This document shows positions 1 through 7,115 of a stretch of 9,458 nt of DNA, in pieces. Source of the stretch: JBDKJS01 sp039806065. Its GTDB lineage: Bacteria > Bacteroidota > Bacteroidia > AKYH767-A > 2013-40CM-41-45. The notes under the pieces were generated by a model. That model saw only the letters and a list, made by a program, of their open reading frames with translations. It was not told the DNA's origin and ran no database searches. The position numbers and the translations under genes were made by a program. The DNA is taken from positions 1 to 9,458 of the forward strand of contig JBDKJS010000050.1 in NCBI GenBank assembly GCA_039806065.1. The letters are read 5' to 3'. Within the stretch, counting starts at the first letter, position 1; the number at the start of each line of letters is the position of its first letter.

Positions 1-1
1 T

Positions 2-709
2 TTTTCGATTATTTCACCAATTTTATGTTCTTATGATCCCAATGATAAATTAGTAGAGCCCAAGGGAGTTACAGATCAACATATTGTTGATAATGACACC
101 GTACTAACTTATACAATTCGATTTCAAAATACAGGAAATTATTTTGCCAAGAATATAAGTTTACTTGATACGCTTGATAATAATCTTGATCTAGCCACTT
201 TTGAATTTTTAGCTTCTAGTCATAATCAAATTCCTATTCTTCGAGGGCGGGTTTTAAATGTGAACTATCAAAACATCTATCTACCTGATAGCAGCTCAGA
301 CTATTTTGGAAGCATGGGCTATTTTTGTTTTAAAATTAAACCCAAGCCTCATTTGAACATTCCGCAGCCGATCGATAATAAGGCATACATATACTTTGAT
401 TTTAATCAACCGGTAATTACAAATAATGTAAGAGTGACAGTTGGAACCATTCCGGTTGAGTTAAACAATCCTGGACAAAATAATCGGGTATTGGAAGTAG
501 CACCTAATCCAACGCATGGTTTTGTTCAATTATATTTAGATCAGAAAAAACTGGATGGAGAGCTAGTTTTTATTTACAATAACTTAGGAGTTAAAAAGCT
601 CACTCAAGTCATAAACGGAACATTAGATCTTAGCCTAATTCCATCAGGCATTTACACCCTCCAATTGCAAAGAGAACCAAGTTTAACAGTAAGATTTGTA
701 AAAATATAG
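2..709 (+). CDS. C-terminal part of a secreted DUF7619-like protein with a type IX sorting domain (5' truncated)
   Basis: The reading frame is open from the left edge, so the start lies outside the window; about 235 codons are visible, ending in TAG. Near the visible start is the motif SYDPNDK, followed by an 'LTYTIRFQNTGN' strand and, later, 'AYIYFDFNQPVITN'. This set is characteristic of the DUF7619/DUF11-like beta-sandwich domain that precedes the sorting signal in many Bacteroidota surface proteins. The last 75 or so residues ('VAPNPTHGFVQL', then 'LDLSLIPSGIYTLQL' and a terminal 'VRFVKI') match a type A T9SS sorting domain. Such domains target the protein across the outer membrane and are cleaved on export. 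The product is therefore probably a secreted or cell-surface adhesin-like protein, but the domains that define its activity lie upstream. It converges with the thiolase gene; no clear terminator hairpin is seen in the 58-bp gap. Confidence 0.88.
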   Translation, partial: FSIISPILCSYDPNDKLVEPKGVTDQHIVDNDTVLTYTIRFQNTGNYFAKNISLLDTLDNNLDLATFEFLASSHNQIPILRGRVLNVNYQNIYLPDSSSDYFGSMGYFCFKIKPKPHLNIPQPIDNKAYIYFDFNQPVITNNVRVTVGTIPVELNNPGQNNRVLEVAPNPTHGFVQLYLDQKKLDGELVFIYNNLGVKKLTQVINGTLDLSLIPSGIYTLQLQREPSLTVRFVKI

Positions 710-767
710 ATTACTATACTGCAATGCGCATAAATTGATAGTGGTTAATGAATGAAACACATACCGC

Positions 768-1976
768 TTAAACCCTTTCAATGATCACAGCATAGCCCAT
801 CCCAACTCCAATACACATTGTTACCATTGCATATTTTTTTTGGTTGGTTTGCAAGCTTAAGGCCGCACTGTATAAAATGCGAGTACCACTCATACCTAAG
901 GGATGACCAAGCGCAATGGCACCCCCATTTGGATTGATTCTTTCATCATTATCTGTCAAATTCCATGCACGTGTACAGGCCAATGCCTGAGCAGCGAAGG
1001 CTTCATTTAATTCTAAGTGATCTATTTGATCCCAGGTTAGTCCAGCTTTTGCCAAGGCATTGTTAGCTGCTGCCACAGGACCTATTCCCATGGTTCGAGG
1101 AGCTACACCAGTGACTGCCGATGAAACAATTCTTGCAATTGGAGTCAGTTGAAAATTTTCTATTCCTTTTTCTGAGGCCAATAGTATAGCGGCTGCACCA
1201 TCATTTAAGCCGCTAGCATTTCCTGCCGTAACAGTACCATCTTTTCTAAAACTAGGCTTCAACTTGGCCAAGGTTTCTAAAGTGGTGTTTGGCTTTATGA
1301 ATTCATCTTGTTCAACGATCAGTGGAACACCTTTTTTTTGTGTGATCGTAATGGGTGTAATTTCTTTAGATAGCCTTCCATTGCTTAAAGCCTTAGCAGC
1401 TTTCTGTTGTGACCATAAAGCAAATTGATCCTGATCGGCTCTAGATATTTGAAAGCGATCTACTAAATTTTCTGCAGTTTCGCCCATCGCATCAGTGCCA
1501 TACATTTCTTTCATCACAGGATTTATAAATCGCCAACCAAAGCTACTGTCAAACAACTGCATGTCTCTACCATAAGGAGTAGCGGTTTTGTTCATCACCC
1601 AAGGCCCTCTGGTCATCTGCTCTACACCACCTGCAACCATTATGGTTGCATCGTTGGTTTGTAAATATCTGGCGGCAGCTATCGCTGCACTCAACCCTGA
1701 TGCACATAATCTATTGACAGTTTCGCCAGGCACTTCTAAAGGATAACCCGCTAGCAATAAACTCATTCTTGCTACATTTCTATTATCCTCACCAGCCTGA
1801 TTGGCACACCCAATAATTACGTCACCAATGGCTTTTGGGTCAAGACCTGGATTGATTAAAAGCAACTGCTTAAGCACATGAGCTAATAGATCATCAGCTC
1901 TTACTGCTGCTAACTTTCCTGACAAATTGCCTATGGGGGTTCTTAGTCCATTAATGATATATGCACTTGGTGACAT
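768..1976 (-). CDS. pcaF: 3-oxoadipyl-CoA thiolase (PcaF/PaaJ family acetyl-CoA acyltransferase)
   Basis: The 402-residue product has the length and full architecture of a biosynthetic/degradative thiolase. The nucleophilic Cys is Cys91 in 'NRLCASGL', the NEAFA motif is at 324-328, the catalytic His is His358 in 'GGAIALGHPLG', and the second Cys is Cys388 in 'TMCIGVG'. Segments typical of the 3-oxoadipyl-CoA subfamily are present: 'GCANQAGEDNRNVARM' at 56-71, 'FGWRFINP' at 146-153 and 'TVTAGNASGLNDGAA' near 250. The known reaction is 3-oxoadipyl-CoA + CoA giving succinyl-CoA + acetyl-CoA, the last step of the beta-ketoadipate and phenylacetate pathways; the enzyme is cytosolic. A PaaI-like gene two genes upstream on the same strand favours the phenylacetate role (paaJ), although a general beta-ketothiolase cannot be excluded. 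It is the last gene of the minus-strand run, 55 bp after the propeller gene. The ATG start fits the normal thiolase N-terminus. Confidence 0.92.
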   Translation of the reverse strand: MSPSAYIINGLRTPIGNLSGKLAAVRADDLLAHVLKQLLLINPGLDPKAIGDVIIGCANQAGEDNRNVARMSLLLAGYPLEVPGETVNRLCASGLSAAIAAARYLQTNDATIMVAGGVEQMTRGPWVMNKTATPYGRDMQLFDSSFGWRFINPVMKEMYGTDAMGETAENLVDRFQISRADQDQFALWSQQKAAKALSNGRLSKEITPITITQKKGVPLIVEQDEFIKPNTTLETLAKLKPSFRKDGTVTAGNASGLNDGAAAILLASEKGIENFQLTPIARIVSSAVTGVAPRTMGIGPVAAANNALAKAGLTWDQIDHLELNEAFAAQALACTRAWNLTDNDERINPNGGAIALGHPLGMSGTRILYSAALSLQTNQKKYAMVTMCIGVGMGYAVIIERV

Positions 1977-2031
1977 GGATAGAGTAATTTAATTAAGCGA
2001 TTGTATATGTATAATATAAAAGTTACTTTGT

Positions 2032-3714
2032 TTAATTTTTAATAAACTTGGCTACAGCATATTGCCCAAGGTTATTCACAGTAGTGATAGTGTACCAGCC
2101 TTTGGGCAGGTTTTGAATATCAATTATTTCATCAGACAGATAATTTACTTTTTTCAGCACAAGGCGTCCGGTCAGATCCAATATTTCTACTGACCATTGC
2201 CTAGGTTCGCCATTGCGAGCGATGGAAATAAAATTATGGGCTGGGTTAGGATAGAGGAGTATGTTTTTTTTATAAACATCATTTAATCCTATCGGGCAAT
2301 TTACATTGTATTTGTATAGTTCTTCGCCTAAAGCATTATCATAGCTACCACCATAATACATTACATTGTTAAGTATTATTTTATCCTTTATAAGCCGGCC
2401 ACCTTGTGGGTCAGCAGCAATACCTTGAATACGAACTGTTCCTGATGAAGTACCATCAGTGCGATACAAATTTTCGCCTGTTATATTTAAAGGATTAGTG
2501 GCACTAAAATAAACATCACCACAATAAGTAATAAAATCGCGAACTCCGCTATGTGGTGATCCAGGATTTAAATCTAAAAGCATTTGTGTTCCGGCAGTTG
2601 TTCCATCGCTTATCCATGGTTCATCACCAACTCCATCGGCATTGCCTATAAAATACAATAGCGATTCACCTTTGAAAATACTGCTGTAAGTTTGATTGCC
2701 GATGCTTCCAATTTTAGTTATCTTAATAGGATTGATATTGTACCCTTGGGTACTATCAATGGCATAAAGATAAAGCGTATCAAAAGCAGGTTTAGCAAGA
2801 AAGTATAGTTTATTGTTGAATAATGTGAATGCAGCAGGTTCGCTACCTGAAAAGGGTGCTACATTGATTTCAGCAAGTTGATAAGTGCCAGTATCGCTCC
2901 CATCGCTTACCCAGGTTTCATAATTGCTAAAGCCTTCTACTGCACTAAATACCATCTTGTTATTATAAATGGCATAACCAGCAGGAGGAAACATGCTTAG
3001 ATTGGTTTTCACCAAAGTAGTGTTAGCTGTAGTTCCATCAGATTTGTATAAACTTCCTACGCCTCCATTGAAAGAGCCAGTAAAGTAGAGTGAGTCATTA
3101 TAAACCATAAGACCTTGAATTAAATTTTGAAAAACAGTAGTATTGGAGATGTCAATTGCTATGGTAGTGCCGGCTAATGTTCCGTCTGTTTTATAGATGG
3201 CTTTATCATAAGGGCTATTGATTTTGGTTGCAATAAAATAAATTTCATTTCTATAAACTGTAAATAATTCTGATGGATTAGAATTAAAAGAAGGATTGAT
3301 GGTTTGTGAAAGGTTACTCCCTGTTAACTGCAATAAATTAGTAGTTCCTGCTGGAGTTCCATCAGTTACATAGGGTCTATAAACCAAGCTTCCTACGGTA
3401 GGGTCGGCCATAGCAAAATAAACTTTACCATTGTGGCTTTTCAAGGCAATGGGATCACCACTGGTATTTTGTCCATAAAGGTCTAACAGTAATTGAATAG
3501 AATTGGTTTGGGGATCATAAGCATGAAGTTCTCTATTGGGGCTGCTGCTAATATAGGTGTTGGCTGCGAATACCAATTTATTATTTACACTACTAAAATT
3601 GGCTGGTGCACTACCAACCACACCCGGTGCAATGGATCCTACCAATTCAGGAGTTTGAGCATTTAATTGGCTAATGAATAAAACAAGAATGTGTAACAGT
3701 AGTTTTGATTTCAT
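2032..3714 (-). CDS. Secreted beta-propeller-like 'DGTxxGT' repeat protein with T9SS sorting domain
   Basis: The 560-residue product starts with a Sec signal peptide (positive MKSK, hydrophobic core to about residue 17, probable cleavage after the 'LNA' near residue 19). The body, residues about 61-463, is built of repeats of roughly 50 residues. Each has strands such as 'NKLYF' or 'GKVYF' followed by an ELWxxDGTxxGT-type motif: VTDGTPAGT (116), KTDGTLAGT (175), KSDGTTANT (224), VSDGSDTGT (269), ISDGTTAGT (368) and RTDGTSSGT (418). More degenerate copies sit at about 61 and 314. The C-terminus from 'LYPNPAHNF' (487) to 'AKFIKN' is a type A T9SS sorting domain. The protein should therefore be exported and released or attached at the surface. 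Similar hyalin/ELWxxDGT repeat proteins are common in Bacteroidota and have no established biochemical role. No catalytic residues are recognisable. It sits between paaI-like and thiolase genes without an obvious metabolic link. Confidence 0.88.
   Translation of the reverse strand: MKSKLLLHILVLFISQLNAQTPELVGSIAPGVVGSAPANFSSVNNKLVFAANTYISSSPNRELHAYDPQTNSIQLLLDLYGQNTSGDPIALKSHNGKVYFAMADPTVGSLVYRPYVTDGTPAGTTNLLQLTGSNLSQTINPSFNSNPSELFTVYRNEIYFIATKINSPYDKAIYKTDGTLAGTTIAIDISNTTVFQNLIQGLMVYNDSLYFTGSFNGGVGSLYKSDGTTANTTLVKTNLSMFPPAGYAIYNNKMVFSAVEGFSNYETWVSDGSDTGTYQLAEINVAPFSGSEPAAFTLFNNKLYFLAKPAFDTLYLYAIDSTQGYNINPIKITKIGSIGNQTYSSIFKGESLLYFIGNADGVGDEPWISDGTTAGTQMLLDLNPGSPHSGVRDFITYCGDVYFSATNPLNITGENLYRTDGTSSGTVRIQGIAADPQGGRLIKDKIILNNVMYYGGSYDNALGEELYKYNVNCPIGLNDVYKKNILLYPNPAHNFISIARNGEPRQWSVEILDLTGRLVLKKVNYLSDEIIDIQNLPKGWYTITTVNNLGQYAVAKFIKN
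2326..3534 (-). repeat. About eight tandem ~50-residue protein repeats (degenerate at DNA level)
   Basis: Within the secreted protein, equivalent positions of successive units start near residues 61, 113, 172, 221, 266, 314, 365 and 416, with a further partial match at 464. The spacing is 45-59 residues. Six units keep a clear [ST]DG[ST]xxxT signature; the units at 61 and 314 have lost it. The regular period suggests an approximately eight-bladed propeller, but the fold and blade count are inferences from spacing only. Confidence 0.6.
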
Positions 3715-3762
3715 GAAAGGTGTTTTTGTTGTTTGTTTTTCTTTAAATTATTATTAATCTTG

Positions 3763-4176
3763 TTAGATGATCCAATCTTTTTGAGTTCTGTAAACAGTGC
3801 CTTTGAAGAAGGCCACTTTGTTTTGATTTTGATTGGTTATTTCAATAAGGTAAAGTCCAGTTTTATTTGTAAGACTTAATTCTGTTGCTTTGGCAATTAG
3901 TATATCATGTACGTGCACTGCTACCGGAAACGAAATGGAACACTCTAGCGCCACACTTAATTTGCCATAGGCGTTGGCTGCGAAGGCAAGCGCACTATCA
4001 GCAAAGCTAAAGCAGATACCACCATGGGCAATGCCAAATCCATTTACCATTTCAGGTCTTATTTTCATTTGAAGTTTACAATTGCCTTCCTTGCTTTCCA
4101 ATACTGCTATTCCTAACCATTGACTGAATTGGTCATCGGCCATCATTTTGTTTACTATGGCGAGTGATTTTTCCAT
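3763..4176 (-). CDS. paaI: PaaI-type hotdog acyl-CoA thioesterase
   Basis: The 137-residue product is a single hotdog-fold domain of normal length for the PaaI family. The signature 'VNGFGIAHGGICFSFADSA' runs from residue 44 to 62. It contains the HGG motif (51-53) and Asp60, which aligns with the catalytic Asp of E. coli PaaI. The preceding Asn45 and the downstream 'TGLYLIEITNQNQNKVAFFKG' region also follow the family pattern. Characterised PaaI enzymes hydrolyse hydroxyphenylacetyl-CoA and related CoA esters, freeing CoA trapped in dead-end intermediates of phenylacetate degradation; they act in the cytosol as tetramers. The gene follows the ATPase gene by 26 bp and precedes the secreted repeat protein by 48 bp. 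The thiolase of the same pathway lies further down the same strand, which supports this assignment over a generic thioesterase. Substrate preference cannot be read from sequence. Confidence 0.85.
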   Translation of the reverse strand: MEKSLAIVNKMMADDQFSQWLGIAVLESKEGNCKLQMKIRPEMVNGFGIAHGGICFSFADSALAFAANAYGKLSVALECSISFPVAVHVHDILIAKATELSLTNKTGLYLIEITNQNQNKVAFFKGTVYRTQKDWII

Positions 4177-4179
4177 ATT

Positions 4180-4197
4180 TAATTATTTTAATAATTA
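4180..4197. repeat. AT-only 8-bp inverted repeat in the ATPase-paaI gap
   Basis: TAATTATT and AATAATTA form a perfect inverted repeat around a TT centre, filling most of the 26-bp gap between two co-oriented genes. It has no G or C, so an RNA stem would be weak, and no T-tract of terminator type follows. It may be a chance product of the AT-rich gap or a small protein-binding site. Confidence 0.35.
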
Positions 4198-4202
4198 TAT
4201 TT

Positions 4203-5735
4203 TCACCTTCTTTTTCTTCCGCTGCCAATTAATGCTCCTAGCAGTCCCCTGGCTACTGTGTTCACTACCGATTTAACTAGCGGATTTTTGGTAACGGCTT
4301 CTATCCTATCCATTATTCCTTGTTCTGGTTTTTCCTTGGTAGTTGTTTTTGTTTCAGTTGTAGGATCCGTTTTTTCAGGAGTGGTATCATTTAACTTCTT
4401 TGTCAGGATCTCATACGCACTTTCTCTATCAACCACTTGATTATAATGACTAGCCAATGAAGAGTCAGCAATTAAAGTTTGTTGTTCGGCAGCAGTGAGC
4501 ACATCCATTCTGGATCTGGGAGCACACATCAATGTATGTGCTAGTGGTGTGGGGGCTCCTTTTTCGTTGAGTACCGTTACTAAGGCTTCGCCAATGCCAA
4601 GTTCAGTAAGTAGTGTTTCGGTATCATAAAATTCTGTTGAGGGATAATTTTCTGCTACTAATTTAATTTCTTTTCTATCCTTTGCAGTGAAGGCACGAAG
4701 TGCATGTTGAAACTTAGCCCCAAGCTGGCTTAATATATTTTCAGGAATATCGCCAGGTATTTGGGTGCAGAAATAAATGCCTACTCCCTTCGAACGAATA
4801 AGTTTAATCACTGTTTCTAATTGATCCATGAGTGCATCTGTAGCCTCTTTAAATACCAAATGTGCTTCATCGATGAATATGGCTAATTTTGGTAGGGCTT
4901 TGTCGCCCATTTCAGGAAACTTTTGATATACTTCAGCAAGTAGGCAAAGCATGAAAGTGCTAAATAATTTTGGCTTGTCTTGAATATCACAGAGGCGCAG
5001 TATGTTTATATAGCCATTTCCGTTTCCATCTTTACGTAGTAAATCGGTAACTTCAAAACTTATTTCTCCAAAAAAGTGATCAGCGCCCTGTTGTTCAAGT
5101 TCAAGAAGTTTGCGCATGATAACTCCACTAGTGGCTGCGGTAATGGCTCCATAAGCAGCAATATCTTTTTTTCCGTCACCGGTTACATGTAATAAGGCAG
5201 CTCTAAAATCTTTTATATCTAAAAGAGGCAAGGCATGATCATCACAATATTTAAACACGATAGTCACAGCCCCTTGTTGATTGTCATTTAATTCAAGAAT
5301 TTTTGAAAATAGTATTGGCCCAAATTCAGATACAGTGGCTCTAAGTCTTAAGCCGTTTTCATTGCTAATGCTCATCAGTTCTACCGGAAAAGGTTTCCCT
5401 TCCCACGCATGACCAATGTATTCATGCCGTTTCGATATTTTATCATTCACCATACCTGCGTGAGCCAATCCACTCAAATCGCCTTTGATATCCATTAATA
5501 ATACACTTACTCCAGCTTCACTAAGACTTTCCACCAATTGTTGGATGGTTTTTGTTTTGCCGGTTCCTGTGGCACCTGCTATTAGTCCGTGTCTATTAAC
5601 GGTAGTTAAAGGTATCTTCACCAAGGCTCCTGGCACAGCTTGTTTATCAAATGCAGCCGCCCCTAGCAATATACTTTTACCTTCAAATGTATAGCCTTTA
5701 TCAATAGCAGTTTTTAAATCAACAGTAGTTTTCAT
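4203..5735 (-). CDS. HerA-like/DUF853 (YjgR family) P-loop ATPase
   Basis: The 510-residue product is similar along its whole length to E. coli YjgR and other DUF853 proteins. The Walker A motif GATGTGKT is at 54-61, preceded by the family signature 'NRHGLIAGATGTGKT'. 'VLLMDIKGDLSGLA' is at 78-91, and the Walker B motif 'LAIFIDEAHLVF' is at 284-295, with Asp289 and Glu290. 'IRSKGVGIYFCTQIPGDIP' (313-331) is the conserved sensor region, and 'QHALRAFTAKD' (343-353) carries a candidate arginine finger. A Thr/Lys/Glu-rich linker (about 450-472) leads to a short amphipathic tail ending in GRKRR. The family belongs to the HerA/FtsK superfamily and is predicted to form hexamers, but its cellular role is not established; nucleotide hydrolysis is supported, DNA pumping is not. 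It is the first gene of the minus-strand run and has an exact TAnnTTTG box upstream. The ATG sits at the usual family N-terminus. Confidence 0.92.
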   Translation of the reverse strand: MKTTVDLKTAIDKGYTFEGKSILLGAAAFDKQAVPGALVKIPLTTVNRHGLIAGATGTGKTKTIQQLVESLSEAGVSVLLMDIKGDLSGLAHAGMVNDKISKRHEYIGHAWEGKPFPVELMSISNENGLRLRATVSEFGPILFSKILELNDNQQGAVTIVFKYCDDHALPLLDIKDFRAALLHVTGDGKKDIAAYGAITAATSGVIMRKLLELEQQGADHFFGEISFEVTDLLRKDGNGNGYINILRLCDIQDKPKLFSTFMLCLLAEVYQKFPEMGDKALPKLAIFIDEAHLVFKEATDALMDQLETVIKLIRSKGVGIYFCTQIPGDIPENILSQLGAKFQHALRAFTAKDRKEIKLVAENYPSTEFYDTETLLTELGIGEALVTVLNEKGAPTPLAHTLMCAPRSRMDVLTAAEQQTLIADSSLASHYNQVVDRESAYEILTKKLNDTTPEKTDPTTETKTTTKEKPEQGIMDRIEAVTKNPLVKSVVNTVARGLLGALIGSGRKRR

Positions 5736-5774
5736 TTTATCAAAGTAAGGGGGTGGTTAAATAAAACGGAAGGT

Positions 5775-5782
5775 CAAAGGTA
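5775..5782 (-). promoter_or_regulatory. Bacteroidota -7 box upstream of the HerA-like ATPase gene
   Basis: Read on the minus strand this is TACCTTTG, an exact match to the Bacteroidota -7 consensus TAnnTTTG. It lies 39 nt before the ATG at 5735, a plausible leader length. No convincing TTTG/TTG element is seen 19-21 bp further upstream, so only half of the usual promoter is supported. Confidence 0.55.
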
Positions 5783-5833
5783 AAATATTTTATTGCTTAA
5801 TTATTGAATAGTAAATTAATGGTATTCAAAAAA

Positions 5834-5841
5834 TAATGTTG
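5834..5841 (+). promoter_or_regulatory. Candidate -7 box upstream of the GT87-like gene
   Basis: TAATGTTG differs from TAnnTTTG at one position. It lies 14 nt before the ATG at 5856, so the leader would be very short. Its support comes mainly from its symmetry with the exact box on the other strand, including the shared GACCTTC that follows. A -33 TTG at normal spacing is not evident. Confidence 0.35.
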
Positions 5842-5855
5842 ACCTTCGTGCAGGT

Positions 5856-7115
5856 ATGACACTTCACAATGGGATTTCAATTTTTAATAAAAAGCAGTGG
5901 CTTTTATGGCTATTTATGTTATTTGCTTTTTTATTTTATTTTGGTTTTTATAAAGGTTGGAATAAGGCTGATACTGATTTTACCAACTATTACATCGGAT
6001 CAGTTGCAGCTGCACAAGGCAATGGACCTTTGTTATATAATGTTGAGGCATTTAATAAAATGGTAGATCAGGCAGCAGCAGGCGCATCGGGATTGTTTTT
6101 AATGTATCCACCACCCACAGTTTTTTTGCAAAGAGCCTTTATTGGACTAAGTATGGTTCAGGCCAAGCAAGTTTGGATGCTCATTAATGCAGGTCTTTTA
6201 TTGTTGTTAATTTTTCAAGGCCGTGTGCATTCTAAATTATCAGCACAACAAGTGGCCATCCTCTTGCTTTTATCAGGCTTTAATATGGCTAATGATTTTT
6301 ATTTAGGTCAAGTATATGTATTGATGTTATTGCTCACTGTAATAGGGTTTAAATATTATTATGCTGCCGATGATAATCTAGCAGCCATCTTTTGGGGAAT
6401 GGTAGCGGCCATTAAATATTTGCCACTTTTATTTATTCCCATGCTTTTTTTTACCGGTAGGTTTAAACTCATTTTAAAATTACTGTTGGTAGTATTCATC
6501 ATTCACTTAGCTTGTTTCAATATATACGGTGCCGATTTTTATGTTGCTTATTTCAAGGCATTTTCTGATAATCTTTTAGCTGGGAAAGTGGCCAATCAGC
6601 TCCCACTTTCACCTCAGTATCAATCTTTCGCATCATTGTTTTATCAATTTTCGGATTTCAACTCAGCTAGCAAGGATCAAGGGCTGTTTTTTTTAGGACG
6701 TGGTTTAGTAATAGCCTTATTAATCTTAGGACTTATTTATACCCTAGCTCGCTATGCAAAAACATCACGGCTTTCATGGGCTTTTCCCATAGCATTGATT
6801 CCGCTAGCATTATTATTGGAGGCAGGATCGGCAAGTTATCATTTACTCTTTTGTTTTATCCCCTTGCTCCTAGTAGTGGCCGATGACGCTGTAATATCAC
6901 GGAACAAAGTGATGCTTACTGTAGCATATGCAGCACTAGGATTTTTGCCAACAGTACTATTTAAATTTGCGCAGCAACTCGACTCAACCTTATTGTTATT
7001 TACTTATAGTAGATTGTGGTGCTTGGTATTATTTTATATTATTTCATTGTGGATACTTTATAAAACTCCCATTGCAAAAACCTACTATAATGACTTGGCG
7101 GTTTTGGAGCATTAG
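5856..7115 (+). CDS. GT87/DUF2029-like integral membrane glycosyltransferase
   Basis: The 419-residue product is highly hydrophobic, with roughly ten to twelve membrane segments (for example about 14-32, 104-120, 132-148, 152-166, 176-199, 204-222, 280-298, 308-343, 352-370 and 378-401). The first outside loop has 'KADTDFTNYYIGS' (37-49); Asp41 is the candidate catalytic acid, as in GT-C enzymes of this family. Other family-like segments are 'YPPPTVFL' (84-91), 'LGQVYVLML' (150-158), 'AAIKYLPLLFIP' (184-195), 'NQLPLSPQYQSF' (247-258) and 'SASYHLLFCFIPLLL' (325-339). Characterised GT87 members transfer mannose from polyprenyl-phosphate on the outer face of the membrane; the sugar and acceptor here are unknown. 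The gene heads the plus-strand set, and its last 26 bp overlap the next gene. The ATG precedes the first membrane segment; no better start is visible. Confidence 0.78.
   Translation: MTLHNGISIFNKKQWLLWLFMLFAFLFYFGFYKGWNKADTDFTNYYIGSVAAAQGNGPLLYNVEAFNKMVDQAAAGASGLFLMYPPPTVFLQRAFIGLSMVQAKQVWMLINAGLLLLLIFQGRVHSKLSAQQVAILLLLSGFNMANDFYLGQVYVLMLLLTVIGFKYYYAADDNLAAIFWGMVAAIKYLPLLFIPMLFFTGRFKLILKLLLVVFIIHLACFNIYGADFYVAYFKAFSDNLLAGKVANQLPLSPQYQSFASLFYQFSDFNSASKDQGLFFLGRGLVIALLILGLIYTLARYAKTSRLSWAFPIALIPLALLLEAGSASYHLLFCFIPLLLVVADDAVISRNKVMLTVAYAALGFLPTVLFKFAQQLDSTLLLFTYSRLWCLVLFYIISLWILYKTPIAKTYYNDLAVLEH

Larger units (their letters stand above)
5769..5847. promoter_or_regulatory. Near-mirror-image divergent promoter sites (GAAGGTCAA ... 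TTGACCTTC)
   Basis: GAAGGTCAA at 5769-5777 and TTGACCTTC at 5839-5847 are a perfect 9-bp inverted repeat separated by 61 bp in the only divergent intergenic region of the window. Each arm directly continues a TAnnTTTG-like box reading outward. The aligned sites are TACCTTTGACCTTC (minus) and TAATGTTGACCTTC (plus), identical at 11 of 14 positions. This suggests shared promoter or operator sequence for the two divergent transcription units; the regulator, if any, is unknown. Confidence 0.5.

Noticed and set aside
260..709. Separate small gene starting at an ATG at 260
   Set aside because: The frame is open to the left edge and the upstream residues complete the SYDPNDK domain, so this is the end of a larger protein, not a short gene.
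4258..4440. Short plus-strand open frame
   Set aside because: It lies wholly opposite the well-supported ATPase gene, over its Thr/Lys-rich linker, and its translation has no recognisable features.
5485..5694. Short plus-strand open frame
   Set aside because: It is antisense to the Walker A region of the ATPase gene and is best explained as a shadow of that coding sequence.
5869..6066. Plus-strand open frame starting just inside the glycosyltransferase gene
   Set aside because: It overlaps the start of a longer frame with clear membrane-protein character and family motifs; it has no independent support.
6967..7089. Longer N-terminus for the CxxCH protein, starting at 6967
   Set aside because: It would overlap the glycosyltransferase by about 150 bp and put 41 extra residues before the export segment. 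The 7090 ATG gives a normal signal-like N-terminus.
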